Of a DNA stretch of 61,596 nucleotides, positions 43,486 to 51,367 are shown in pieces. Location of the stretch: the NCBI GenBank assembly GCA_020162035.1, contig JAIUNM010000021.1, positions 1 to 61,596 of the forward strand, written 5' to 3'. The notes under the pieces were generated by a model. It did not search any database, was not told where the DNA came from, and saw nothing but the letters and a program-made list of their open reading frames with translations. The DNA is from Bacteroidota bacterium (GTDB lineage Bacteria > Bacteroidota > Bacteroidia > B-17B0 > Aurantibacillaceae). The translations under genes and the position numbers were made by a program. Each line of letters starts with the position of its first letter. Position 1 is the first letter of the stretch.

Positions 43486-44023
43486 ATTTGAATTGCCAAC
43501 CACGAGCAACTACTCATTTAAATTAATAACGAGCAATGATTTCGAGTTGTTCTCCTCTTTTAGAAAAAACGAAGACATAATGGCCGCTATAAACAAAGCG
43601 GTTGAAACTGATGAACAAATATATTCTAAACTTAATCTTTATTTACCTGAAAACAAGTCAAACGAAAACCTTTGGTGGTTTATTTATAAAAACGAAGCTT
43701 TAATTGGCAACTTCGGGTTAAAGGTAGATTATTTTCATAAAAGGGCAGAAATAGGTTATTGTCTTTTTAAAGAGTACTGGAATCAAAAACACATGAGTTT
43801 TGTATTACCCGTTCTTTTAAATTTTTCTTTTAACCAACTCAATTTACATTCTTTAGAAGCAAGAATTAATCCTGAAAATATACCCTCTAAAAAATTATTG
43901 CTAAGTTTTAATTTTATTAAAGAAGGATATTTTAAACAAGATTATTTTTATAATAATGCCTTTATGGATACAGAAGTTTACTCTATGTTAAAACAAAATT
44001 ATGTTCCACGTGAAACAAATTAA
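43478..44023 (+). CDS. GNAT family N-acetyltransferase (RimJ/RimL-like)
   Basis: A 181-residue acetyl-CoA-dependent transferase. The beta4 strand and loop (WWFIYKNEALIGNFGLKVDYFHKRAEIGYCLFKEYWNQKHM), LEARINPENIPSKKLLLSFNF and EGYFKQDYFYNNAFMDTEVYSML follow the RimJ/RimL plan of N-terminal acetyltransferases and resistance enzymes. It starts at GTG 43478, overlapping the upstream TGA by four bases. That GTG lies in the core of parS-like site 1, and parS site 2 lies in its last codons (VPRET). The substrate is unknown. Confidence 0.9.
   Translation: MKQFELPTTSNYSFKLITSNDFELFSSFRKNEDIMAAINKAVETDEQIYSKLNLYLPENKSNENLWWFIYKNEALIGNFGLKVDYFHKRAEIGYCLFKEYWNQKHMSFVLPVLLNFSFNQLNLHSLEARINPENIPSKKLLLSFNFIKEGYFKQDYFYNNAFMDTEVYSMLKQNYVPRETN
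44002..44017. other. parS site 2, perfect consensus
   Basis: TGTTCCACGTGAAACA is identical to a known chromosomal parS form. It lies in the last codons of the GNAT gene, encoding Val-Pro-Arg-Glu-Thr. Confidence 0.9.
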
Positions 44024-44029
44024 TTAGCC

Positions 44030-44917
44030 ATGAACCAAATATCAAATTGCCCCATTTGCAAAAACCCAACCTTTACCCCTTTTTTAACTTGCAAAGATTA
44101 TACTGTAAGTAACGAAAACTTTACTATTGTAAATTGCACAAAATGTAGTTTTAAGTTTACAAATCCTACCCCAAATTTTGATGTTTTAGGGAATTATTAT
44201 AAAAGCGAAGATTATATTTCGCACTCAAACACAAGTAAAGGGCTAATCTCTAAACTATATAAAACCGTTAGAAACTATACCCTTAAAAACAAACTTAAAT
44301 TAGTTGAAAAACATGTTTCACGTGGAACTTTATTAGATTATGGTTGTGGCACAGGAATGTTTTTAAATGTATGTAAACAAAACGGCTGGAAGGTTTGCGG
44401 AATGGAACCAGATGCTGGAGCTAGTAAAATAGCCACAGAAATGGGTTTAAACGTGTTTTCTGATAAAAATAGGGTAAACACTTACACCAACCACTCAAAG
44501 TTTAATGTAATAACTTTATGGCACGTTTTAGAGCATGTTACAGACTTAAACGAAACCCTAACTTTTTTTAAAGAAAATCTTGACAATAACGGCGTTTTAA
44601 TTTTAGCGTTGCCTAATTATAAAAGTTACGACGCTAATTATTATAAAGAACATTGGGCAGCTTATGATGTTCCCCGTCATTTATATCACTTTGATGTAAA
44701 CACAATACAAAATCTTTTAAAACTCTATGGTTTTTCGCTTGTTGAATCTTTACCCATGAAATTTGACAGCTTTTATGTAAGCATGCTTAGCGAAAAGTAT
44801 AAAACAGGTAAAATAAACTATTTTAAAGCCTTTTTAACCGGCCTACAATCTAATTTAAAGGCAAAGTCTGCAAACGATTATTCAAGCACTGTTTATGTGT
44901 TTAAAAACATAAAATAA
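44030..44917 (+). CDS. Class I SAM methyltransferase with N-terminal zinc ribbon
   Basis: A 295-residue protein. Two CxxC pairs (NCPICKN at about 6-9 and NCTKCSF at about 36-39) form a zinc ribbon. A class I methyltransferase follows with motif I LLDYGCGTGMFLNVCKQNG, the post-I acidic MEPDAGA, and WHVLEHVTDLNETL; a C-terminal extension is present. This matches the C-methyltransferase-like group of surface-sugar and lipid modification. parS-like site 3 lies within its coding region. It follows the GNAT gene by six bases. Confidence 0.9.
   Translation: MNQISNCPICKNPTFTPFLTCKDYTVSNENFTIVNCTKCSFKFTNPTPNFDVLGNYYKSEDYISHSNTSKGLISKLYKTVRNYTLKNKLKLVEKHVSRGTLLDYGCGTGMFLNVCKQNGWKVCGMEPDAGASKIATEMGLNVFSDKNRVNTYTNHSKFNVITLWHVLEHVTDLNETLTFFKENLDNNGVLILALPNYKSYDANYYKEHWAAYDVPRHLYHFDVNTIQNLLKLYGFSLVESLPMKFDSFYVSMLSEKYKTGKINYFKAFLTGLQSNLKAKSANDYSSTVYVFKNIK
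44315..44330. other. parS-like site 3
   Basis: TGTTTCACGTGGAACT is the reverse-oriented parS form (TGTTTCACGTGGAACA) with one end mismatch. It lies inside the methyltransferase gene, encoding Val-Ser-Arg-Gly-Thr, 313 bp from site 2. Confidence 0.8.
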
Positions 44918-45000
44918 AACAAGCCCTTTTAATTTATATTTTAAAGCTTAATAAAAATTTAAAGAAAGAATTTGTGTCTTTAAAAGAAGTTTTAAATGTA

Positions 45001-45894
45001 ATGAAACTCTTGTTCGCTATAATTTTTGTTTTTTTGAATTTTAATAATTTGTTTGGGCAATCATATTTTGCTTTTCCTGATAGCAATTGTGTTTGGTCTG
45101 TAGAAAATGTAAAGTATGTTATTAAAGGCGATTCTACTTATAATTCTGTTAACTATAAAAAGTATTACAAAACAACAGATTCTAGTTTAACTTTTGACTC
45201 GTTAAAGTTTGTTGGTTTAGTAAGGCAAGATAAACTAAACAAAAAAATATTTGGAATACCCGACACCTATTTTACAGAAGTGTTAATGTATAACTTTAAT
45301 TTAAATTTAAACGATACCGTAAGCGTGAAGCCTCTAATTCAATACTTTTGGCAAACACACAGAAAACTAAAGGTGTTTTCAAAAGATAGTGTTCTTATAA
45401 ATGGCCAATATAGAAACAGATTAAAATTAGGCGCAAGCTCGTTCCCGTTTCCTCCTCCACCCTGGATTGAAACTTGGGTTGAAGGAATAGGTAGCTCTTA
45501 TGGCCCACTTTCTTCGGGCTTATCTGATCCGCCAGCCAGTTGCGATTGTTTCCCTACTTTATTGTGTCAAAAAGTTGGCTCTTTATCCGTTTACATTAAT
45601 CCTATATACAACACTTGTTATAAGGCCATTTGCACAACAGTAAATATTTTTGAACAGGATAATATAAAAACACTTAACATATACCCCAACCCAACAACCA
45701 ATGTTTTAAACATTGATGCAAATGTTAAAAGTGTTTTAGTTTACAATTCAAATTTACAGTTGGTTCAAAATGTTATGCTTAATAAAATTAACCCAACAAT
45801 TGATGTTTCAAAACTACCAAAAGGTATTTATTTTATTAGAGTTTTAACCGATAAACAAATAATTGAAAAGAAAGTTGTGTTATTACCTAATTGA
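45001..45894 (+). CDS. Exported T9SS cargo with C-terminal sorting domain
   Basis: A 297-residue protein with a signal peptide (MKLLFAIIFVFLNFNNLFGQ). The central part of about 200 residues has no recognised domain; Cys occur in SCDCFPTLLCQK and NTCYKAICTT. A type A sorting domain of about 75 residues ends it (LNIYPNPTTNVLNI, LPKGIYFIRV, IIEKKVVLLP). It should be secreted by T9SS and held on the surface. ATG 45001 is chosen over an upstream GTG because the signal peptide begins there. It is followed by a lipoprotein gene. Confidence 0.85.
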   Translation: MKLLFAIIFVFLNFNNLFGQSYFAFPDSNCVWSVENVKYVIKGDSTYNSVNYKKYYKTTDSSLTFDSLKFVGLVRQDKLNKKIFGIPDTYFTEVLMYNFNLNLNDTVSVKPLIQYFWQTHRKLKVFSKDSVLINGQYRNRLKLGASSFPFPPPPWIETWVEGIGSSYGPLSSGLSDPPASCDCFPTLLCQKVGSLSVYINPIYNTCYKAICTTVNIFEQDNIKTLNIYPNPTTNVLNIDANVKSVLVYNSNLQLVQNVMLNKINPTIDVSKLPKGIYFIRVLTDKQIIEKKVVLLPN

Positions 45895-45911
45895 TTTTAA
45901 TCATAAAAACT

Positions 45912-46250
45912 ATGCATATATTCAAAAAAAATCTCTTTATTGTTTTTATATACTGTTTTGTTTTTTTTGGTTGTAGTAAAAAACAAACACCTATTAATAC
46001 TCAACCTAATACTGAATTTACAATTGGCACACTGGATAATAAAACTGGGTTTGATGGATGTGGTTGGACAATTGAAGTAAAAAACCCTGTAACAAATAAG
46101 GTAGAAGTTTTAGAGCCCACAAATTTAAACGCTTTTAACTTAACTTTAGTTTCGGGTAAAACAGTAAAGTTTACATATAAAACAATTGACAAATTTTCTG
46201 TTTGTATGCTTGGCCCAATTGTAGAATTAGAATTTATAAGTTATTATTAA
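45912..46250 (+). CDS. Putative lipoprotein of unknown function
   Basis: A 112-residue protein with a basic start and hydrophobic leader ending in FFGCSKK, so Cys about 23 is the probable lipidation site. The short mature domain is beta-rich (GCGWTIEVKNPVTNK, KTVKFTYKTIDKFSVC). Its family is unknown. It begins 17 nt after the T9SS cargo gene on the same strand; the two may be co-expressed. Confidence 0.7.
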   Translation: MHIFKKNLFIVFIYCFVFFGCSKKQTPINTQPNTEFTIGTLDNKTGFDGCGWTIEVKNPVTNKVEVLEPTNLNAFNLTLVSGKTVKFTYKTIDKFSVCMLGPIVELEFISYY

Positions 46251-46271
46251 TTTATAAATACGAAAAGAATT

Positions 46272-46889
46272 TTACAAAGCTTTAAAAACAAAGCCTAAAT
46301 CAGAAAAGTGTTTTAAAAAATGGGGTAGGGCAAAGCTTATGTTTTTTTCAGCTTTTATATTATCGTGAAACAACACCACGCTTCCTTCTTTTGTGTTTTT
46401 AAGCACGTTGTTTAAACAAGCCTGTGGCGATATTTTTTCATAATCGTAACTTATAACATCCCAAAAAACCACAGTATAACCCGCGTTTAAAAGGGCTTTA
46501 TATTGGCTTCGTTTTAATTGACCATAGGGTGGTCTAAACAATTTATTGTTTACTAACGCTTCGCAGGTTTTTACTTCGTTTAAATAATCTTTTACATTAA
46601 ATTGAAAGCCTTTGCTGTGAAACATAGTGTGGTTGGCTACGGTATGGTTTTCGCTTACAATTCTATCAAAAATAGTTTGGTGTTTTAAAATATTTGCACC
46701 TACACAAAAAAAAGTTGCTTTAGCGTTGTACGTTTTTAAAACATCAAGCACCCACCCTGTTAAACCCGGTATTGGGCCGTCATCAAAGGTTAAATAAATT
46801 TCTTTTTCTTTGGTGTTAATATTCCAAATACCTTTTGGGTAAATGCGCTTTAAAATGCGTTTGGGTTGTATTAATAATAAGTTTTTCAA
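46272..46889 (-). CDS. Polysaccharide deacetylase (NodB-type) family protein
   Basis: A 205-residue carbohydrate esterase family 4 enzyme. Motif 1 YLTFDDGPIPG has the catalytic Asp pair, motif 2 ANHTMFH has the zinc His pair, motif 3 is LFRPPYGQ, and motif 5 VLFHDN provides the late His. It probably deacetylates peptidoglycan or an exported glycan. No signal peptide is seen, only an amphipathic start. It starts at TTG 46889, immediately after the XRE gene's stop. Confidence 0.92.
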   Translation of the reverse strand: MKNLLLIQPKRILKRIYPKGIWNINTKEKEIYLTFDDGPIPGLTGWVLDVLKTYNAKATFFCVGANILKHQTIFDRIVSENHTVANHTMFHSKGFQFNVKDYLNEVKTCEALVNNKLFRPPYGQLKRSQYKALLNAGYTVVFWDVISYDYEKISPQACLNNVLKNTKEGSVVLFHDNIKAEKNISFALPHFLKHFSDLGFVFKAL

Positions 46890-46891
46890 AA

Positions 46892-47287
46892 TTAGGGCAA
46901 ATTAATTTTTAAACTACTCCTTAAAAATGCAATTTCATCTTTATAGGCGTTTACTAATTTATCTAAAACTTGTTTGTTTTCTTGATACAAATGCTCTATT
47001 TGTTGGTGGCCCACAGAATGATCGTTTAGTGTTTGCGTATAATTGTTTTCACCTTTTATTTCCAATAAATCGCCCAAACTTACTTCTAATACTGATTGAA
47101 TTTGAATAATTCTTTCAAGTGTTATTGAGGTAGAATTGTTTTCTATTTTATTATAACCCGATACACTTAAGTTTAGTGTTTCTGCCATATATTCTAACGA
47201 ATAACCTTTTGATTTTCTAATATTTTTAATTTTTAAAATAACTTTTTCTACAAATGTTTTTGGGTCTTCCTTTAACTGTTTTGCCAT
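46892..47287 (-). CDS. XRE-family transcriptional regulator
   Basis: A 131-residue protein with a helix-turn-helix (about 20-75; KIKNIRKSKGYSLEYMAETLNLSVSGYNKIENNSTSITLERI) and a C-terminal coiled coil (about 95-125). It is divergent from a surface-protein cluster (47444-51073). Between them are two TAAAAGTAAAAA repeats 20 bp apart, a good candidate operator. The deacetylase follows it in the same operon. Confidence 0.92.
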   Translation of the reverse strand: MAKQLKEDPKTFVEKVILKIKNIRKSKGYSLEYMAETLNLSVSGYNKIENNSTSITLERIIQIQSVLEVSLGDLLEIKGENNYTQTLNDHSVGHQQIEHLYQENKQVLDKLVNAYKDEIAFLRSSLKINLP

Positions 47288-47307
47288 AATTGTTTAATTT
47301 ATTGCCC

Positions 47308-47339
47308 TAAAAGTAAAAATAATATCTTAAAAGTAAAAA
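47308..47339. promoter_or_regulatory. Two direct repeats TAAAAGTAAAAA, 20 bp apart, near the XRE gene
   Basis: Identical 12-mers at 47308-47319 and 47328-47339 are two helical turns apart, 20 nt upstream of the XRE start and about 37 nt upstream of a TAATTTTTG -7-like box (47376-47384) serving the divergent gene. A related AAGTAAAAA motif lies in front of the XRE gene at 58796-59023. Confidence 0.5.
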
Positions 47340-47443
47340 CTAATTGTAATAAAAATTTTCAAGTTTGTTATAGGTTAATTTTTGCAACAAATAAAAATAA
47401 AAAATCACATGTACAATTACCAACAACTTAAAAACTAAAAATT

Positions 47444-48553
47444 ATGAAAAAAACATACAACAAAATTAAATCATTAGCTATTATTTGTTCTCTTACGTTT
47501 AGTTTAAATGGAATTTCGCAAACTACACCAACTAATACTTTATCAACTACTCAAATTATTGGTTCTGCAACTGTAGATAGTATGTTTATTGCAAAAGATA
47601 CTATTGTGGCTAAAAAAGATGTAAGGGTAGTTGGAGATTTAAAAGTTAAAGGAGATGTAAAATTAAAAGATAAATTAAAAGTTGATAATTTAGCTACGTT
47701 TAACGGTTTAATTAAAGCAAATGCGGGTATAGATTTAGGCAGTTCGTTTGGCATGAAAACTGGTATAACAGATATTAACGGCAATAATTTTATGCAAGTT
47801 GGTAAAACTTTTGGTGGATCAATTCTTCCCCCGCCTATTGTGTGTCCTGGCTCAGCATCAAATATGTGGTGGATGTCAAATTACGGAGGATACATTTCCC
47901 AAGCCTCGCAAGGAAGTATGAATGCAAGTTTATCTATGTGGACAGATTGGATTAACGGAAATGGACACATTGAAGCTCAGGGAACAAACAATATTGGCAC
48001 AGCTAATGCCTTATTAATAAATTATTTTTGCGGTAGAGATGTAGGAATTAATAATGGACCAAATGGAGGTAATGTAAGTTTAGGCGGTAGTTCTAATCAT
48101 GGTGTTTTTATGTACAGCCCTACTAAAATAAGAACTTACGATATCAATGCTTTTAGAATAGAAAATCCGAATAATAATAAAACTACATTTTATGTTAGTA
48201 CAGCTGGTAGAACAATAATTGGGGAACAAACTCAAACAACAGGTTCTCATAACAATGCAATTTTAACCATAAATGGTAAAGCGGTAGCAAAAGAAATTAT
48301 AGTAACCCAACAAAACTGGGCAGATTATGTGTTTGCTAAAAACTATAGTTTAATGAATTTAGATAAATTAGAAGCATACATTAACACAAATAAACATCTA
48401 CCAAATGTACCTAGTGCTAAAGAAATTGATAAAGACGGTCTAAACCTTGGCGAAATAAATAAAATACAAATGGAAAAAATTGAAGAATTAACCCTGTATG
48501 TTATTCAATTAAAAAAAGAATTGGATATACTGAAAAAAAACATAAAACAATAA
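47444..48553 (+). CDS. Exported surface protein with tail-fibre-like C-terminal domain
   Basis: A 369-residue protein with a signal peptide (about 1-25, ending NGISQT). A beta-helical repeat region (VVGDLKVKGDVKLKDKLKVDNLATFNG) has hexapeptide-like periodicity. A Gly/Asn-rich middle follows. The end is a conserved helical module (YVFAKNYSLMNLDKLEAYI, KHLPNVPSAKEI, EKIEELTLYVIQLKKEL) resembling trimeric tail-fibre and S74-like chaperone-type ends on Bacteroidota surface proteins. No autocleavage motif is obvious. It is the first gene of a three-gene cluster divergent from the XRE regulator. Confidence 0.78.
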   Translation: MKKTYNKIKSLAIICSLTFSLNGISQTTPTNTLSTTQIIGSATVDSMFIAKDTIVAKKDVRVVGDLKVKGDVKLKDKLKVDNLATFNGLIKANAGIDLGSSFGMKTGITDINGNNFMQVGKTFGGSILPPPIVCPGSASNMWWMSNYGGYISQASQGSMNASLSMWTDWINGNGHIEAQGTNNIGTANALLINYFCGRDVGINNGPNGGNVSLGGSSNHGVFMYSPTKIRTYDINAFRIENPNNNKTTFYVSTAGRTIIGEQTQTTGSHNNAILTINGKAVAKEIIVTQQNWADYVFAKNYSLMNLDKLEAYINTNKHLPNVPSAKEIDKDGLNLGEINKIQMEKIEELTLYVIQLKKELDILKKNIKQ

Positions 48554-48579
48554 ATTATTAATATAATAGTTAATAATTT

Positions 48580-49245
48580 ATGAAAAAGCTGTTTTATTTA
48601 ATTCTTATGATTTCATTTAATGTTAATTTGTTATTGGGCAACGATTCCATACCCAAGAAGCATAGAGTTTTTATTAATACTTATCCCTCAAATATGTTTG
48701 TTGGAGATTTGTCATTAGGATTAGAATATTGCTTTAAGTCTTTTAGACAGGAGGTATCTATCTTTTACAAAATTTACGATGTAGAGCCGTATTATTCTTT
48801 TAATAACGGTTATAGAATTAACTATAACTTAGGCTATAATTTTATCAATAAAGACAAGCTTTTACTTGGCGCAAATTTAATTTTCTCAAATCAAAAAAAA
48901 TATTTTGAAAATAAAAACAAAGTACCATACTTTATTGATAATGAAAGCTCGAACACATTCGATAAAAGTATTTATAATGTTAGCTATAAAGACAAATATA
49001 CTGGAGTTGGAATAGGCTTAAATGGTATAATGAAAATTTATAAATCATTTTGTTTAGGCATGAGCCTAAATGTTTTGTATTTAGAAGGTAATAGTTCCAA
49101 AAACATTAATTATCACGTTCAAGGTCCGATCGCAACAGACCCTAATGACCCTTTATTTCTACCACTTGTTACTCCGTATAGTATTACTCAAAAAACAAAA
49201 AAAATTCAACCTAATATTTTAATTAAAATTGCTTATGAAATTTAA
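48580..49245 (+). CDS. Putative outer-membrane beta-barrel protein
   Basis: A 221-residue protein with a signal peptide (about 1-20, ending LLLGND). Alternating hydrophobic/polar strands follow (VFINTYPSNMFVGDLSLGLEY, YTGVGIGLNGIMKIY, CLGMSLNVLYLEG), ending in an aromatic/aliphatic strand (ILIKIAYEI) typical of beta-barrels. No named family. Its last 11 bases overlap the next gene's start, so they are probably translationally coupled. Confidence 0.7.
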   Translation: MKKLFYLILMISFNVNLLLGNDSIPKKHRVFINTYPSNMFVGDLSLGLEYCFKSFRQEVSIFYKIYDVEPYYSFNNGYRINYNLGYNFINKDKLLLGANLIFSNQKKYFENKNKVPYFIDNESSNTFDKSIYNVSYKDKYTGVGIGLNGIMKIYKSFCLGMSLNVLYLEGNSSKNINYHVQGPIATDPNDPLFLPLVTPYSITQKTKKIQPNILIKIAYEI

Positions 49246-51073
49246 ATTATTTTTCATTTTGTTCTTTTGTGAAATATATGTTTTTTCGCAAAATAATCTT
49301 ATTCATAATTCTAGTTTTGAATTTGCTGAGTCTGGTCAACCATTATTAACACCTTGTAAAATTGGCTTAGCAGATTTACTTGACGTTTGGGAAACTGATG
49401 ATTTCTTTGGCGGTGTTTGTACATACAAAAAATGTGATGGTCCTCAAAATTGCGAATGCAAAGCTAATTGTAAATTTCATTCTCCAGACTGGTTTGTAAA
49501 TAACTCTTTATATTGTAATGCAGCTGAAAGAGCTGATTCAAATCAAAGCCCACAAATAGTTCAGCCAAAAACGGGAGAAAAATTTATTGGATTTAGAACG
49601 AAAGAAATCATCCAACAAAAATTTTTTAATAGCTCTCCAATACAAGGTGGAAAAACTTATGTTTTTTCAGCATATGTTAGAATTCCAAAACCGCCACAAC
49701 TTAATAAAATCCCAATTGGTTTGTATAATTTTTATTTTACAAGAGGTTGGCCTGCTGGCTGTAACTTCGGCACTCCAATTAGTCAAGGTTCCATAGTAAA
49801 TTTTTTTGATTCAAATGATAATATAGCTTTAGATATTTTTTTATCGACAAGTAAAATAAAATATGCAGATGGATTAATTTTAACTTGTAATTCAACAGAA
49901 GCATCGGATTTAAAGAACGGCAGTAATAATATAGCTAAACTAAATACGTTTAATCTTAATATTGCAACTCATGCTCCTTTAATGTGGCATAGAATTAATT
50001 TTGAATTTGTATGTCCAAGTAATCACAACTATGATTGGTTTGCTATGGAGCTTAACAATAGTTTAAGTTTTGGTTCTAGTGCTTATTTATTAGTTGACGA
50101 TGTTTCAATAGTTGAAAAATGCGAGTTAGAGAGCACAAATACTAGTGGTATTCCAAATCCTTTAATTGCATCTGCAGTAAGTAACAATTGTTCGCAAGGG
50201 CAAGTTAGTAATATTCAAAATGTAAGCAATTTAAAAATTGAAGTTTTTACTCTCCATGGTCAACTGATACGAGTACAGCAATTTTTTAGTATAAACGGTT
50301 TTGCTAGCCCACGTTATTGGGATGGTAATACACAGGCTCTTTCGCCCGCAGCACCCGCAACTTATATTTTAAAAGCCACTTGCACTAATGCGTGTGGCAC
50401 ATTCACATTTGCTGAGCAAATATTTCATACTTGTTCTTTTGCTTCAAATCCGCCTGATGTTCTTGCAGAAGAAGAGTTTAAACCTTGTTGCGAAATAAAT
50501 CATTACTTTAACAATAAAACATTTGGTACAGTATCAGGGCTTCCACATCAATACTTTTATCATCCAAAATCAGGAATTTATGTGAATGATTGTAGTTTCA
50601 CAACCGGAGGTGTAACAACACTTAAAGCGGGAAAAGAAATTGTATTTACTGGAGAAACTCAAATAACAACTCACCTAAGTGTAAATTTTCAAGCTATTAT
50701 TGAAGAGTGCTCTGATGCGCATAGATTAGCTCAAACAACGTTAACAGATAAAGACTTTGTTTTTTATGAATCAAATGGAGTTGAAGACAGTAGTAATGAT
50801 ATTCCCAAATTAAATAGCAATAAATATCTAATAAACACGTTCAAAATTTTACCAAACCCTAACAACGGTAATTTTAAAGTTATTTTAAATTCTAATTCTG
50901 AGTTGCCAAATCTGTTAACCGTATTAGATTATCAAGGTAAAGAATTAATGCGGATTGATAATCCAAGTGAATATGAATTTAATTTTTCGCTCAATAATTT
51001 AACTAAAGGCTTGTATCTTATAAAAGCTCATTATAAGAATAATGTTGTTTCACAAAAACTAATTATTCAATAG
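49235..51073 (+). CDS. Large T9SS cargo protein with type A sorting domain
   Basis: A 612-residue protein with a signal peptide (about 1-18, ending YVFSQN). The N-terminal domain (about 20-290; NLIHNSSFEFAESGQP, WHRINFEFVCPSNHNYDWFAMELN, LLVDDVSIVEKC) is a beta-sandwich of a type common on Bacteroidota secreted proteins and is shared with the protein at 59146. A Cys-rich middle follows. A type A sorting domain ends it (FKILPNPNNGNFKVIL, NLTKGLYLIKAHYKNNVVSQKLIIQ). ATG 49235 is used, not TTG 49229. It is the third gene of the XRE-linked cluster. Confidence 0.85.
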   Translation: MKFKLFFILFFCEIYVFSQNNLIHNSSFEFAESGQPLLTPCKIGLADLLDVWETDDFFGGVCTYKKCDGPQNCECKANCKFHSPDWFVNNSLYCNAAERADSNQSPQIVQPKTGEKFIGFRTKEIIQQKFFNSSPIQGGKTYVFSAYVRIPKPPQLNKIPIGLYNFYFTRGWPAGCNFGTPISQGSIVNFFDSNDNIALDIFLSTSKIKYADGLILTCNSTEASDLKNGSNNIAKLNTFNLNIATHAPLMWHRINFEFVCPSNHNYDWFAMELNNSLSFGSSAYLLVDDVSIVEKCELESTNTSGIPNPLIASAVSNNCSQGQVSNIQNVSNLKIEVFTLHGQLIRVQQFFSINGFASPRYWDGNTQALSPAAPATYILKATCTNACGTFTFAEQIFHTCSFASNPPDVLAEEEFKPCCEINHYFNNKTFGTVSGLPHQYFYHPKSGIYVNDCSFTTGGVTTLKAGKEIVFTGETQITTHLSVNFQAIIEECSDAHRLAQTTLTDKDFVFYESNGVEDSSNDIPKLNSNKYLINTFKILPNPNNGNFKVILNSNSELPNLLTVLDYQGKELMRIDNPSEYEFNFSLNNLTKGLYLIKAHYKNNVVSQKLIIQ

Positions 51074-51086
51074 TTAAGGTTTATTT

Positions 51087-51223
51087 AGTAACTGTTTAAA
51101 TTTTATTCCATTTTTCTGTTATAGTATACTTAAAATGTCATATTGAGCGAAGTCGAAATAGACGGTTCTCGACTTCGCTCGAACCGACATAATATTTTCT
51201 CAATATAAAATTAAACAGTTACT
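51087..51223. mobile_element. MITE-like element with terminal inverted repeats
   Basis: The termini AGTAACTGTTTAA (51087-51099) and TTAAACAGTTACT (51211-51223) are perfect 13-bp inverted repeats; with one-base gaps the match reaches about 22 bp. Inside is a second 12-bp palindrome (GAGCGAAGTCGA at 51145-51156 and TCGACTTCGCTC at 51169-51180). At 137 bp without an ORF this looks like a MITE or foldback repeat that may also act as a terminator. Confidence 0.6.
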
Positions 51224-51367
51224 TAAATCTACATAGTCGCCCCTCAAATAATCTGAAAGCATTGATATTAGAAGGCTTGATTTCCCGTCTACAGCAGGCA
51301 GGTTTGGTTCTTTTGTATCAAGACAAAACAACGAAGACAATTTTAAAAAACACTTTTTAAGTATCGA
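51224..51367. other. Non-coding interval between convergent genes
   Basis: Together with the MITE-like element this forms a 294-nt gap. It contains the palindrome TTTTGT-ATCAAG-ACAAAA (about 51313-51330), which could act as a terminator for either strand. I see no ORF with coding character. Confidence 0.4.
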
